Assembly (NCBI GenBank): GCA_050251195.1
Contig: JBFWNG010000003.1
Coordinates: 550,442 to 614,441, forward strand
Direction: 5' to 3'
Source of the DNA: JBFWNG01 sp050251195
GTDB lineage: Bacteria > Bdellovibrionota_B > Oligoflexia > Oligoflexales > Oligoflexaceae
Length of the DNA: 64,000 nucleotides
The notes under the pieces are model-generated. The model was not told the DNA's origin, ran no database searches, and saw only the letters and a program-made list of their open reading frames with translations. Positions within the stretch are counted from its first letter, which is position 1, and every line of letters starts with the position of its first letter. A program made the translations under genes and the position numbers. This document shows positions 8,416 to 16,485 of the stretch, one piece after another.

Positions 8416-9525
8416 CTACTTTCGCGATTTGTCTTTTAATTTTAACGTGTTGTCGAGAGCTTTGTCAAAGTGTGATTTGAGAACGGAAAATTCAAAGTCC
8501 CGAGCTCTAGCATGTGATCTTTCCTTCAATTCGGCTTTAGCGGCATCGTTATCCAATGCTGAAACTATCGATTTGACCAGGCGAACGGTGTCCTTTTTGT
8601 CAATTAGTGAACCGCCCGTTCCGCAGGTTTCTGCTATCGCGGAACTTGGGTGGGCAATGATGGGTAAGCCAAAGTGCATGGCTTCAACAAGTGGTACGCA
8701 GAATCCTTCGTGATCACTGAGGCACAAAAAGAGGTCAGCCAGGCGGTAGACTGAGGCGAGCTGCGCATCGGTTAAGTTTGGCATAATGCAGACGTCCGCT
8801 TCATTATTAACCAGATCATGAGTGGCCACCATGCCTAACTCTTTCGACAGCGACAGCAGCAAGTTTACATACTCCTCGGAACCGCCGCCGACAAGGATGA
8901 GTCGAACCTTCTTGTCATAGATGTCACGCACGGTCTTGAGCAAGCCGATCATGGTGTGCTGGCATTTATGGGGAGCTAACCTGCCCACAAACAGTATTGT
9001 TTTCTTATCGTTCTTAAGAGCAGAAGTTATCTTCAAATCAGCGGGTTCACGCGCCAGTGTTTCAAAGTCTCTTAAGAGAGGAAGAACCACGGATTCGATC
9101 CCGGAATCTTCGAAATCTTGAGAGTTGAACTTAGAAACGTGCCAGAAATAGTTTGTACGAAGCTTCATGATTTCATTCTGAAGTATCCCCAGTAAGCACT
9201 CATTGCGGACGAGACGATCCCGCTTGTTATCAAAAAAGGTAAAAGGCGTGACGTTGTGGTAAACCGTCACGACAAATCCGGGCGTACTCATGAGCGTCAT
9301 GGGTATATTTGATGCGATGGAATGATGATAGACGATAATATTGTCTGGGTGGGCATGTTTGGCGTAATGAGAAACAGGAGCCGTAAAATCTTTAGTATCG
9401 TCCCGATATAATTCCGTGAAGATATCGCTAACGAATCCCTTTTCTCGAAGGAACTTTTGGATCGAGCGCACGTGGCTCCCGATGGCATCGTATCTTGCAA
9501 ACGACGGAAGAAATTGATCAATTCT
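8416..9525 (-). CDS. Glycosyltransferase family 4
   Basis: The protein (369 residues from ATG 9525) is a GT-B glycosyltransferase. Its N-terminal half contains HPDNIIVYHHSIASNIP, and its donor-binding half contains ILFVGRLAPHKCQHTM and HEGFCVPLVEAMHFGLPI. The frame is open 15 codons further, into the preceding gene, but homologous starts begin at MRIDQFLP. The start overlaps the end of the preceding small gene by eight bases, indicating translational coupling. It is clearly paralogous to the gene at 15065, sharing the YHHSI, FVGRL.PHK and HEGFCVP blocks, so the two may add similar sugars. The exact linkage is unknown. Confidence 0.85.
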   Translation of the reverse strand, partial: RIDQFLPSFARYDAIGSHVRSIQKFLREKGFVSDIFTELYRDDTKDFTAPVSHYAKHAHPDNIIVYHHSIASNIPMTLMSTPGFVVTVYHNVTPFTFFDNKRDRLVRNECLLGILQNEIMKLRTNYFWHVSKFNSQDFEDSGIESVVLPLLRDFETLAREPADLKITSALKNDKKTILFVGRLAPHKCQHTMIGLLKTVRDIYDKKVRLILVGGGSEEYVNLLLSLSKELGMVATHDLVNNEADVCIMPNLTDAQLASVYRLADLFLCLSDHEGFCVPLVEAMHFGLPIIAHPSSAIAETCGTGGSLIDKKDTVRLVKSIVSALDNDAAKAELKERSHARARDFEFSVLKSHFDKALDNTLKLKDKSRK

Positions 9526-9877
9526 CATGGGCGGCTTGTTCCAATTTTTTGATTCTTCTTTCGAGGACAATAAGTCGTGCTAAGAAATAACAGTTGATCT
9601 TGTTATACTGGGTTTGATTGCGCGTCACGAGCTGGATAAACGGCGTCAGCACGCCCCATAATTTGACGAAGATTTTCTTGAGCATCCTGCTCGACGTTCC
9701 CGGCTCGCGATTTAACTCGAGTTGGCTTGCGTCCGAAAGACGTTCTAGATGCTGAAGCAAATAAGCGTCGAACGCCTTCTTATCCGTCACGTCTAAAGAA
9801 TCTTTAGATGTCCTTGATTCGATCATCGTCATAACCGATTTTAAGGCTTGTTCGATTTGCTGATCAGAGTAGGTCAT
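9518..9877 (-). CDS. Small helical protein of the polysaccharide locus
   Basis: I cannot name this 119-residue protein from its sequence alone. It is polar and helical, with no signal peptide. Its C-terminal third (about residues 68-117) contains LWGVLTPFIQLVTRNQTQYN followed by a heptad-like stretch ending RRIKKLEQAAHEN. This resembles the linker found in other bacteria between a short N-terminal segment and the methyltransferase domain of WbdD-type polysaccharide methyltransferases, where a Q..FN..L..AL..L pattern recurs. It overlaps both neighbours by a few bases, so it is co-translated with the two glycosyltransferases. An accessory or scaffolding role is inferred. Confidence 0.6.
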   Translation of the reverse strand: MTYSDQQIEQALKSVMTMIESRTSKDSLDVTDKKAFDAYLLQHLERLSDASQLELNREPGTSSRMLKKIFVKLWGVLTPFIQLVTRNQTQYNKINCYFLARLIVLERRIKKLEQAAHEN

Positions 9878-10917
9878 TTCCGATTACCCTTCAGTAGAGT
9901 TTTAAAGAATTCTTGTATTAGCAATTGGCCGTTGGTTCCGACAACGTATTCATACCCCGAATCACCAATGGTCGCGGACTCCGATTCATAGCAAAGAGTC
10001 CAAGCAATTAATCCTCTCAGCATGGCTTTTGAATTATAATACATGCCTCCGCCCGATTTCTCGCAAAAGTGGCGCATTTTTTCGGAGTCCCCAGGAATAA
10101 TAACGGGTTTATGGCGAAGCCACGCATCGAAAAGGTGGGATATCTGGCTGTCTCCACCCGCCAATACGACGGCTCGGGAATTCTCGATGGAAGGGGGCGC
10201 TTGGTGCGAACTTGCTTTCGGGGTCAGCACATCAACTTCGGTTGGAATATTATAGTCCGTGCGCACTTCCTCTATGCATTGGAGGGCTTCCTGAGTGCGG
10301 TCCCTGGAGTTGTCATCCGTGCAGATCGTTATGAGAGACTTTGATTCATGGCTTGCCTCTTGCAGCGCTGGCTCCATGACAGTCCACCCGACCGTGGAGG
10401 TACAAATGTGTTTGGGTATAGGGTAAAGCCTTTCGAAATTGTCCCGGTCCTCTTCACCAAAAAAGCACAGTCCTTTTAGGGAATGAAAAAACGGGCTGTA
10501 CCTGGTGACAAGAGTTTCTGTTTGGCGCTTCTCCCAACAAGTAAATAAGACGGCTTTTGGCGCCACTTGCGGCAAGCCCAGCCACAACGGAGAAAAATTG
10601 TCGTGAAAGAAGCACACCAGATCGTACGAATCGACCTTGTCGATCAGATGATCTATGAGTTCCCGCGAAAAGCTGCGTACATCCGCTACGGAAACGCCCG
10701 TTTCTTCTGCATAGGCAAGATAGATCTCTCCGGATTTCGGAGTGACTCCCTCAAAGGAGAGGATATTTCCGTCGCTCTTTCCAGATGCTTTTAATTCCGT
10801 CGTTAGGACGTGGACCTGATACTCAGCCTGTATGGCAGACAAGTAGTTCTTCGCCAAGATGTTCGACCAAGCATGTGGCTGAGAGAGGTAGTTCTGGGTC
10901 ACAAAGGCGATTCTCAC
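9874..10917 (-). CDS. Putative GT-B glycosyltransferase, divergent
   Basis: The 347-residue product begins RIAFVTQNYLSQPHAWSN, a Rossmann-type start shared with its neighbours, and its C-terminal half holds AVVLAGGDSQISHLFDAWLRHKPVIIPGD, in the position of the GT-B donor site. The usual EX7E element is not clear, so it is either a strongly diverged family 4 enzyme or another GT-B type. It overlaps the preceding gene by four bases (ATGA) and the following one by four, so it belongs to the same translationally coupled set. Substrate unknown; the glycosyltransferase call rests partly on context. Confidence 0.65.
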   Translation of the reverse strand: MRIAFVTQNYLSQPHAWSNILAKNYLSAIQAEYQVHVLTTELKASGKSDGNILSFEGVTPKSGEIYLAYAEETGVSVADVRSFSRELIDHLIDKVDSYDLVCFFHDNFSPLWLGLPQVAPKAVLFTCWEKRQTETLVTRYSPFFHSLKGLCFFGEEDRDNFERLYPIPKHICTSTVGWTVMEPALQEASHESKSLITICTDDNSRDRTQEALQCIEEVRTDYNIPTEVDVLTPKASSHQAPPSIENSRAVVLAGGDSQISHLFDAWLRHKPVIIPGDSEKMRHFCEKSGGGMYYNSKAMLRGLIAWTLCYESESATIGDSGYEYVVGTNGQLLIQEFFKTLLKGNRK

Positions 10918-12233
10918 GATTTGCCGCCTTTCATTTCATTGAGGAAGGTGACGAGTCGTTCCGTTATGATGGGAGGAGCATAGTTGTTAAGGACGTACTC
11001 TCGTCCCTTCTTGCCCATTTCTCTGCGTCTTTGTTCATTTTCGATAACCGAATTCAAATTGTTGGTGAAGGAATCGAAGTTTTCGAACCAAAGACCGCCG
11101 CCGCTATCTTTGCAATGATCAACTGTTACGTCGCATTTGGCGTTGACCAAACAGGGAGTCTGTTGCAGCCAAGATTCCATCATCACGATAGAAAAACTTT
11201 CGTTCTGAGACGGCTGACAAAGAACCTTAGCGGCGGCAAAGGCATCGTGCTTGTCCTGAACGGGTATGAAGCCCAAGTCGACGACTCCCTCCTTCTGGGA
11301 GTAGTCGAGTTCTCCTTTGCCCATTAAAACGAGTTTGAGTTTCGCAAACTGAGGGCTTTGTCGCGCCCGTTCAAAAAAATCAACGAGCATGGGCAAATGC
11401 TTTCCCTTTATTTTTCGACCCGAGTAGATAATGAAATCGTCTTGAATACTGTATTTTTCTCGAAAACGTGCCGCATCGCCGACCGGCGTCGTATCCACCA
11501 TCTCTCCGAGCAGCAATTGCCGGCCCTTCATTCCGTACAGGCGATTGGCGAGCTGCATTTCCGCTTTTACGTGGAACAATCCTGCCGCGGCTTGCCGCAT
11601 CATATTCTTGTAGATATCCATGTAGGCATAACGCTCGTCGTGAAGACAGGGGATAATTACTGCTTTATCTCCGACGACGGATGATCCGCGAACCGTCGTG
11701 CCAAACATATAGGGCATAAAGATGAAATAATCGTAGCGATTTCGACTGCTCGCTAGAAAGTCATACATGTCAGCACTGTGCACCATGCAATCGAGATAGA
11801 AATTTTCCTCCTCAGGAGTTAATGGTGATCGAAGCGCTGGGCCTTTTAAGTCTGCTAGGATCGGGGCAGCTAGCCTATAGTCATTCATTGGGCCGAAACC
11901 GGTGCGGGGATGCGGGTCCGCTTTAAAGCGCCTCACCGCAATTCCGGATTCACTATGCAAACCGGCCTTGTGAACGTTGACGTTCCAATCGGCACTAAAC
12001 TCTTTGAGTGTGGTTGTTATCACTTCGATTTTTACCGTCGGTTTTGTAGCGACAAGTTGCTTCACCAACTGACGACATTCCGCTTCGGCGCCGCCGCCAA
12101 TGTATTCGCCAAACCATGGAATGACAAAAGCTAACGAGAGGTCTTGCCCAGAGGAAGAACCGGCTGAAGAGGTTTGCTTAAAAGAGCTTGTAGACATATG
12201 ATACAAATCTGTATAGTCCTTGCTAACATACAT
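10914..12233 (-). CDS. Glycosyltransferase family 4
   Basis: The product is up to 439 residues. An internal ATG at 12197 would give 427 and is a good alternative, because homologous sequence starts around LSLAFVIPWFGEYIGGGAE. The C-terminal half contains IYSGRKIKGKHLPMLVDFFE and the EX7E element NESFSIVMMESWLQQTPCLV, the donor phosphate-binding part of retaining GT4 enzymes. It heads the right-hand minus-strand run of the locus (this gene to 6328) and is divergent from the methyltransferase gene. The short AT-rich gap between them contains the palindrome TTAATTAATTAA at 12241-12252. Sugar specificity cannot be read. Confidence 0.85.
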   Translation of the reverse strand: MYVSKDYTDLYHMSTSSFKQTSSAGSSSGQDLSLAFVIPWFGEYIGGGAEAECRQLVKQLVATKPTVKIEVITTTLKEFSADWNVNVHKAGLHSESGIAVRRFKADPHPRTGFGPMNDYRLAAPILADLKGPALRSPLTPEEENFYLDCMVHSADMYDFLASSRNRYDYFIFMPYMFGTTVRGSSVVGDKAVIIPCLHDERYAYMDIYKNMMRQAAAGLFHVKAEMQLANRLYGMKGRQLLLGEMVDTTPVGDAARFREKYSIQDDFIIYSGRKIKGKHLPMLVDFFERARQSPQFAKLKLVLMGKGELDYSQKEGVVDLGFIPVQDKHDAFAAAKVLCQPSQNESFSIVMMESWLQQTPCLVNAKCDVTVDHCKDSGGGLWFENFDSFTNNLNSVIENEQRRREMGKKGREYVLNNYAPPIITERLVTFLNEMKGGKS

Positions 12234-12267
12234 AGAATGCTTAATTAATTAAACTTAAAAGAAAAAT

Positions 12268-13020
12268 TTGAAACCTTACCGTTTAAAAAAACATCCTCTC
12301 ACTACCCTTAAGGCCATCGTCCGCGAAAAACGCCACGAGAAAAAATGGGATGGTTTTTATAGGAAATTTGAGGATAAGTTCCGCGGCGAAAGATCCGAAA
12401 TCCTAAAAATGTTAACCACAAGATATCAACAGCTTCTGGCCAACGCTAAGGCTGGTCAACCAAACCCGTATTTCCTCGATATCGGCTGTGGACGCGGAGA
12501 AATGCTCGATTTGGCGGCCTCCGTGGGGTATCAAACGTTAGGAGTCGATTCGTCCGGAAGCATGCTCGGCGAGCGCGGCCGTCACCATATTTACCAAGCG
12601 GATGCGCTCGATTACTTATTGAGGCAAGATGGCGACTCGTTGCGGGCTATTTCCTGCCTCCACGTCGTCGAGCATAATGAACCGCTGTATGTTTTTAAAC
12701 TTATCGGCGAGGCCGGTCGGGTTCTTTCCAAAGGAGGGGGCTTGTTGCTGGAAACCCCATCGCTCTTTTCGCTCTGGGCCTCGGCGCGGCAATTTTTTCT
12801 GGATCCAACCCATAGAAACCCGTATCACCCGGATCTCCTCAGATTGATGTTAGAAGAAGCAGGCTTTACGAAAATTCAAGTGCTTGAATTCGCCCCTGTT
12901 CAATCTCAGGAAAAACCCAAGTTTGAAGCGCTTTTTGGCGAACCCAACCAGGCGGAATGGCAAAAGCTCGAAAAATGGTTGTATGGGCCGATGGATATGG
13001 CGATTTGGGCGGAAAAATAG
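12268..13020 (+). CDS. SAM-dependent methyltransferase (WbdD-like domain)
   Basis: The start is a TTG. The 250-residue protein has a class I methyltransferase fold: motif I FLDIGCGRGEMLDLA around residue 73, post-I acidic GVDSSGSM, and later HVVEHNEPLYVF and GGLLLETPS. The stretch FYRKFEDKFRG upstream of motif I and FFLDPTHRNPYHP near the end are characteristic of methyltransferase domains in O-antigen and capsule clusters, as in WbdD. These cap or modify the chain end. The locus also has a Wzt with an extended C-terminus, the partner that recognises capped chains in ABC-dependent export. It is the only plus-strand gene inside the locus. Confidence 0.85.
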   Translation: MKPYRLKKHPLTTLKAIVREKRHEKKWDGFYRKFEDKFRGERSEILKMLTTRYQQLLANAKAGQPNPYFLDIGCGRGEMLDLAASVGYQTLGVDSSGSMLGERGRHHIYQADALDYLLRQDGDSLRAISCLHVVEHNEPLYVFKLIGEAGRVLSKGGGLLLETPSLFSLWASARQFFLDPTHRNPYHPDLLRLMLEEAGFTKIQVLEFAPVQSQEKPKFEALFGEPNQAEWQKLEKWLYGPMDMAIWAEK

Positions 13021-13024
13021 GGTT

Positions 13025-14251
13025 TTATTGTAGAGATCTCGTAACCTGCAACTCGGCTCTTAACGCACAAACCCCTGTGAAGTGAGCGTCAGGCGATCTA
13101 ACGACTTTGAACGACGCCGCCCGATCAATCCAATGAAAACATTCTTCGAGATGATTGTCCGCAGCGTGAATCGCCGCGGTAATGGTGTACTCGCCCTCAC
13201 CTATACCAAGTGGTAAGGTGAACGTGAATTCCGCCGCATGACCTTTGGCGAAACTCCCAGTTTGATTCCCCAACAAAAAGGAATTTGTGCCGAAAACGTC
13301 GTATCCTACTCTATCGCGAACCAGAATCCCAATGGTCGGGTCTTTAAGAGGCTCATTAAACTTAGCCCGAATAATTATCTTCGCTTCTTGTCCAACCATG
13401 AAAACGTTTGCGGGTTTATCCGCCGCATTCGTGGTCACTATCTGAGTAATTTGCGCCTTGATATTGCCTGCAGCCAATTTACCTATTGTATCTCGGCGCA
13501 GCTTGCCGGCGGCATCGTTACGGATCGCCAGAAGTCCTGTATATTCTTCCAACATTTCTTGGGGACCGCCCCTGCCATGGATGGACCCCTGGTTGAGCAG
13601 GACGACCTCGTCGCAGAGGACCTTAATGATCGACGGATCATGCGAAACAAAAAGAATCGTTGTTCCACTGTCTCGAATGTCTCGAATACGTTTGAGGCAT
13701 TTCTGTTGAAAATAAGCGTCGCCCACACTAAGAGCCTCGTCAATGACGAAGATGTTGGGATCCAAGCTCGAAGCCAAAGCAAATGCAAGCCTCACATACA
13801 TTCCGGAACTATACGTGCGAACCGTCTTGTCGAAGAAATCCCCGAGTTCGCAGAAGGCGATGATGTCATCCATTTTCTCTTTGAGAGTGTCTTCAGTAAA
13901 CCCCAGAAGTTTGCCGTTCACTATGACGTTTTCTCTGCCGGTGAGTTCGGGGTGGAATCCGGTACCAAGTTCCAAGAGAGCCTGCATCCGACCTGTGCAT
14001 TTATAGGTTCCCTTGGTCGGGGCTGTTGTGCCCGTGAGAATTTTAAGGAGCGTGCTTTTTCCGGCGCCGTTCATGCCAATGATGCCGAATACCTGACCCT
14101 TGGGGATTTCGAGATTGATGTTGTTCAACGCGACGAACTCATCGTAGCGAGTCTTCCCGCTAGGCGAAAACCACTCTTTGAGTCGATCATAACGATTGGC
14201 GTAGATCCTATAGATCTTCGAGAGGTTGCGAATTTCAATAGCTGTCGTCAT
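13025..14251 (-). CDS. wzt: Polysaccharide export ABC transporter ATPase with C-terminal carbohydrate-binding-type domain
   Basis: Residues 1-245 form an ABC ATPase: Walker A GMNGAGKS (59-66), signature YSSGM (147-151), Walker B IFVIDE (167-172) and SHD of the H-loop. This belongs to the Wzt/TagH/KpsT class that powers polysaccharide export. The remaining 160 residues form a beta-rich domain like Wzt-C (for example VGQEAKIIIRAKFNEP and FTLPLGIGEGEYTITAAIH), which in O-antigen exporters binds the methylated or phosphorylated chain terminus. Its ATG lies one base after the wzm stop. Together with Wzm and the methyltransferase this is a complete ABC-dependent polysaccharide export set. Confidence 0.92.
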   Translation of the reverse strand: MTTAIEIRNLSKIYRIYANRYDRLKEWFSPSGKTRYDEFVALNNINLEIPKGQVFGIIGMNGAGKSTLLKILTGTTAPTKGTYKCTGRMQALLELGTGFHPELTGRENVIVNGKLLGFTEDTLKEKMDDIIAFCELGDFFDKTVRTYSSGMYVRLAFALASSLDPNIFVIDEALSVGDAYFQQKCLKRIRDIRDSGTTILFVSHDPSIIKVLCDEVVLLNQGSIHGRGGPQEMLEEYTGLLAIRNDAAGKLRRDTIGKLAAGNIKAQITQIVTTNAADKPANVFMVGQEAKIIIRAKFNEPLKDPTIGILVRDRVGYDVFGTNSFLLGNQTGSFAKGHAAEFTFTLPLGIGEGEYTITAAIHAADNHLEECFHWIDRAASFKVVRSPDAHFTGVCALRAELQVTRSLQ

Positions 14252-14252
14252 C

Positions 14253-15068
14253 TCAAATCTCGTCCGCTATTTGGTCTTTAAACTTGGCGAAAAAACTAGT
14301 GCCGAGCACAAAGAAGAACACGCTGATGCCTGCGCAAGTCGCCAGTGTAGAGGACGTTGGCCACCTACTCCAGAAGATAAGATCGTGGTAGGCCGTCACA
14401 AAATAGTAAAACGGATTGATCCGTAGCAAACTAACAAATCTTTCGGGTACTGCGGATTCAAGGTAAACGACGGGCGTTAGCCAGAACCAGATTTGCAACA
14501 CGATGGAAACCGCTTGCTGGATATCTCGAAAGAAGACGTTCAGAGTTCCTAAGAAGCAGATCAGACCGAACAAAAAAATCAGCTGGAGAAAAAACACAAC
14601 GGCTACGCCTGCAATGACAAACGACAGCTGATGGCCCGTCACCAGAATGAGACCAAACAGCAGGGCGAAGGATATTAAGAAATTTACTGACGTCGAACCG
14701 ACAACCACGGCAGGCAGAAGTTCTTTAGGAAACGAAACCTTCTTTATGAGGTAAGCGTGCTCTAGAAAGACGTTTGTCCCCCGGGATATGAGTTCCGCGA
14801 GAGCATTCCACGGCAAGAGACCGGCACAGAGGTACACCGTGTAGGCATAAGGGTTAGTAATATTCCCTAATCTTGCCCCCATAACTTTGGAGAAAATAAT
14901 GGTATAGATGGTGATCATGGCGAGCGGGTTTATGAGATTCCAGTATCGCCCGAGCATGGATCCAACATAGCGCAGCCGGAAATCCCGCAAAGTTAAGTCA
15001 AGGATAACCTTGCGGTTTTGCCAATTGATTTTGCTGGTGTGGATAGCTGGTATGGAAAATAGATTCAT
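14253..15068 (-). CDS. wzm: Polysaccharide export ABC transporter permease (Wzm/TagG type)
   Basis: The 271-residue protein is an ABC-2 type permease with six membrane segments, starting after a cytoplasmic amphipathic stretch that includes KVILDLTLRDFRLRYVGSML, a family hallmark. GRYWNLINPLAMITIYTIIF and FLGTLNVFFRDIQQAVSIVL are further typical blocks. Wzm dimers form the channel through which undecaprenyl-linked polysaccharide crosses the inner membrane. Its ATG overlaps the stop of the upstream glycosyltransferase gene (ATGA) and it is followed directly by wzt. Family assignment is strong; whether the cargo is O-antigen or capsule is unknown. Confidence 0.92.
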   Translation of the reverse strand: MNLFSIPAIHTSKINWQNRKVILDLTLRDFRLRYVGSMLGRYWNLINPLAMITIYTIIFSKVMGARLGNITNPYAYTVYLCAGLLPWNALAELISRGTNVFLEHAYLIKKVSFPKELLPAVVVGSTSVNFLISFALLFGLILVTGHQLSFVIAGVAVVFFLQLIFLFGLICFLGTLNVFFRDIQQAVSIVLQIWFWLTPVVYLESAVPERFVSLLRINPFYYFVTAYHDLIFWSRWPTSSTLATCAGISVFFFVLGTSFFAKFKDQIADEI

Positions 15069-16165
15069 CGTGCCTTTGAGTCACCAAGATCAAGTTCTGT
15101 GTAGTGCTTGCTTATCACATCGTTAAAGAACTTTTTAGAGTTTTTTAGGCCAGCTTCGATGAGGAACTGTCTGATATTATTATCATAGATTGTTTTTCTG
15201 AGGGCGGCGCTCAAAATATCAACGTCGAAACCAGGATAGAGGAGTTGGTCGGGACCCATCGTCTCGCCGACGGCGGCTGCCTCGACGGCGACAACGGGAA
15301 GCCCAAGCGATTGAGCCTCGGCAATCGGAACGCAGAAACCCTCGTGTTTTGACAGAACAAGTAGAGCCTTGCTCCCTGAATAATAAGCTCGAAGTTGTTG
15401 GAGCGACACTGAGTCGGTGAAGGAGACATTCTCGCCCAACCCCATCTCATGGACTTGATGTTGCAACGAATCAGCATACCCTCTGCTGAGCGAGCGGAGC
15501 GCCCCTATGAGGTAGAGCTTGATCTGGGAATCGTAAACCTCACAGTATCTTCGGATAACCCTCATTAAGTCAGTGTGGTTCTTATGCGGCACCAGTCGAC
15601 CGACAAAGATAATAGCGGGAGGGCCGTTTCTGAGTAAACTCTCGAGCGACGCTTCGGACTTAGACTTGACCAACTCCCGCAAATTGTTGAACGGAGGAAT
15701 CGCAACGGTTCGTTCCCTCGGCGCACCCAGGTTGGTAAGCTCTTCACACGAGAAAGTCGAATTGCCGAGATAGTAGAGGACGTTTTTTGAGCGTCCAAGA
15801 GAAATAATATCTTTGGTCTGCTCCATACCCTTTTTTGTCGCGATCCACGCCCCCGAGTCAAAGGGCATGAAGTATTCCGACGGCGTGATGTTGTGATAGC
15901 GGATGATGATTTTGCATCGCGCTTTTTCTAACAATTTATGCCCGAATGGCCAGTGGATGCTGTGATGGTAAATCAGAAGATTCTGGGGTTCGTCAACAAG
16001 AGCCCTAAGCTGGGCATAGCCGACAGTTTGACCAGGGGGTTGTCCGAGTTCTGAAAACACAACGCACTCATGACCTTTTTGCAAGAAAAGGTCCCGTTGC
16101 GCCGAGACGTCCGCTGCGATCGCGTCATAGATATTGAATGATGGTGTTGCAATAACGATTTTCAC
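15065..16165 (-). CDS. Glycosyltransferase family 4
   Basis: This 366-residue GT-B enzyme starts KIVIATPSFNIYDAIAADVS and carries NLLIYHHSIHWPFGHK in the acceptor half. The donor half has AIIFVGRLVPHKNHTDLMRV and HEGFCVPIAEAQSLGLPVVA, which contains the EX7E element. These blocks match those of the gene at 8416, so the two are paralogues. It lies immediately upstream of wzm with a four-base overlap and nine bases after the small gene, so the exporter and this transferase are one transcription unit. Confidence 0.87.
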   Translation of the reverse strand: MKIVIATPSFNIYDAIAADVSAQRDLFLQKGHECVVFSELGQPPGQTVGYAQLRALVDEPQNLLIYHHSIHWPFGHKLLEKARCKIIIRYHNITPSEYFMPFDSGAWIATKKGMEQTKDIISLGRSKNVLYYLGNSTFSCEELTNLGAPRERTVAIPPFNNLRELVKSKSEASLESLLRNGPPAIIFVGRLVPHKNHTDLMRVIRRYCEVYDSQIKLYLIGALRSLSRGYADSLQHQVHEMGLGENVSFTDSVSLQQLRAYYSGSKALLVLSKHEGFCVPIAEAQSLGLPVVAVEAAAVGETMGPDQLLYPGFDVDILSAALRKTIYDNNIRQFLIEAGLKNSKKFFNDVISKHYTELDLGDSKAR

Positions 16166-16174
16166 GGCGTTGAC

Positions 16175-16363
16175 CTAAAAAAGGGCCTGTTTTAAGCGCC
16201 GCATGGGTTTTAATCGATTTAAGACACGCTTCCACAACGGGTCTTTTGTCGGCACAACAAGCCTGATTTGCAATTGACGGCCAAAAATGGTCGGCGAGGA
16301 TTTTTTTTGTCGCAGAAGGAGCGCCTCGCGTTCGATTTCCGCCTTAATTTCATCAATGCTCAT
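16175..16363 (-). CDS. Small protein heading the wzm-wzt operon
   Basis: This 62-residue basic protein (MSIDEIKAEIEREALLLRQK then a C-terminal LWKRVLNRLKPMRRLKQALF) has no signal peptide and is predicted helical. I do not recognise it as a stand-alone family. It resembles the N-terminal segment that precedes the methyltransferase domain in single-chain WbdD-like proteins of other bacteria, especially the short helix followed by a basic L..L.P segment. It is the first gene of the operon, nine bases before the glycosyltransferase. Being in frame, short and tightly spaced supports it as real. Confidence 0.55.
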   Translation of the reverse strand: MSIDEIKAEIEREALLLRQKKSSPTIFGRQLQIRLVVPTKDPLWKRVLNRLKPMRRLKQALF

Positions 16364-16403
16364 ACTATGCGCTCAGAAATATCTGTCGATCTTTCATAAA
16401 ATA

Positions 16404-16419
16404 AAGTAAATATTTACTT
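16404..16419. promoter_or_regulatory. Perfect 16-bp palindrome in divergent promoter region
   Basis: AAGTAAATATTTACTT is fully self-complementary and lies between the polysaccharide operon start and the LysR gene. Position and symmetry suggest an operator, perhaps for the adjacent LysR-type regulator, though no T-N11-A consensus assignment was attempted. Confidence 0.4.
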
Positions 16420-16441
16420 AAGGCTACAAAAACAAACCGCG

Positions 16442-16466
16442 CCTTCGCCGGCTTAGCGGGCGAAGG
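16442..16466. repeat. Hairpin in the leader of the LysR gene
   Basis: CCTTCGCC (442-449) and GGCGAAGG (459-466) pair over eight bases around a nine-base loop, 20 bases before the LysR start codon. It shares the CTTCGCC/GGCGAAG arms of the hairpin at 192-216. It could affect LysR expression or be a repetitive palindrome. Confidence 0.4.
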
Positions 16467-16485
16467 TCAAAGACTTAAGGGCAAG

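Noticed and set aside
13238..14281. Long plus-strand frame of 347 residues opposite wzt
   Set aside because: It lies entirely antisense to a secure ABC ATPase gene and shows no domain features.
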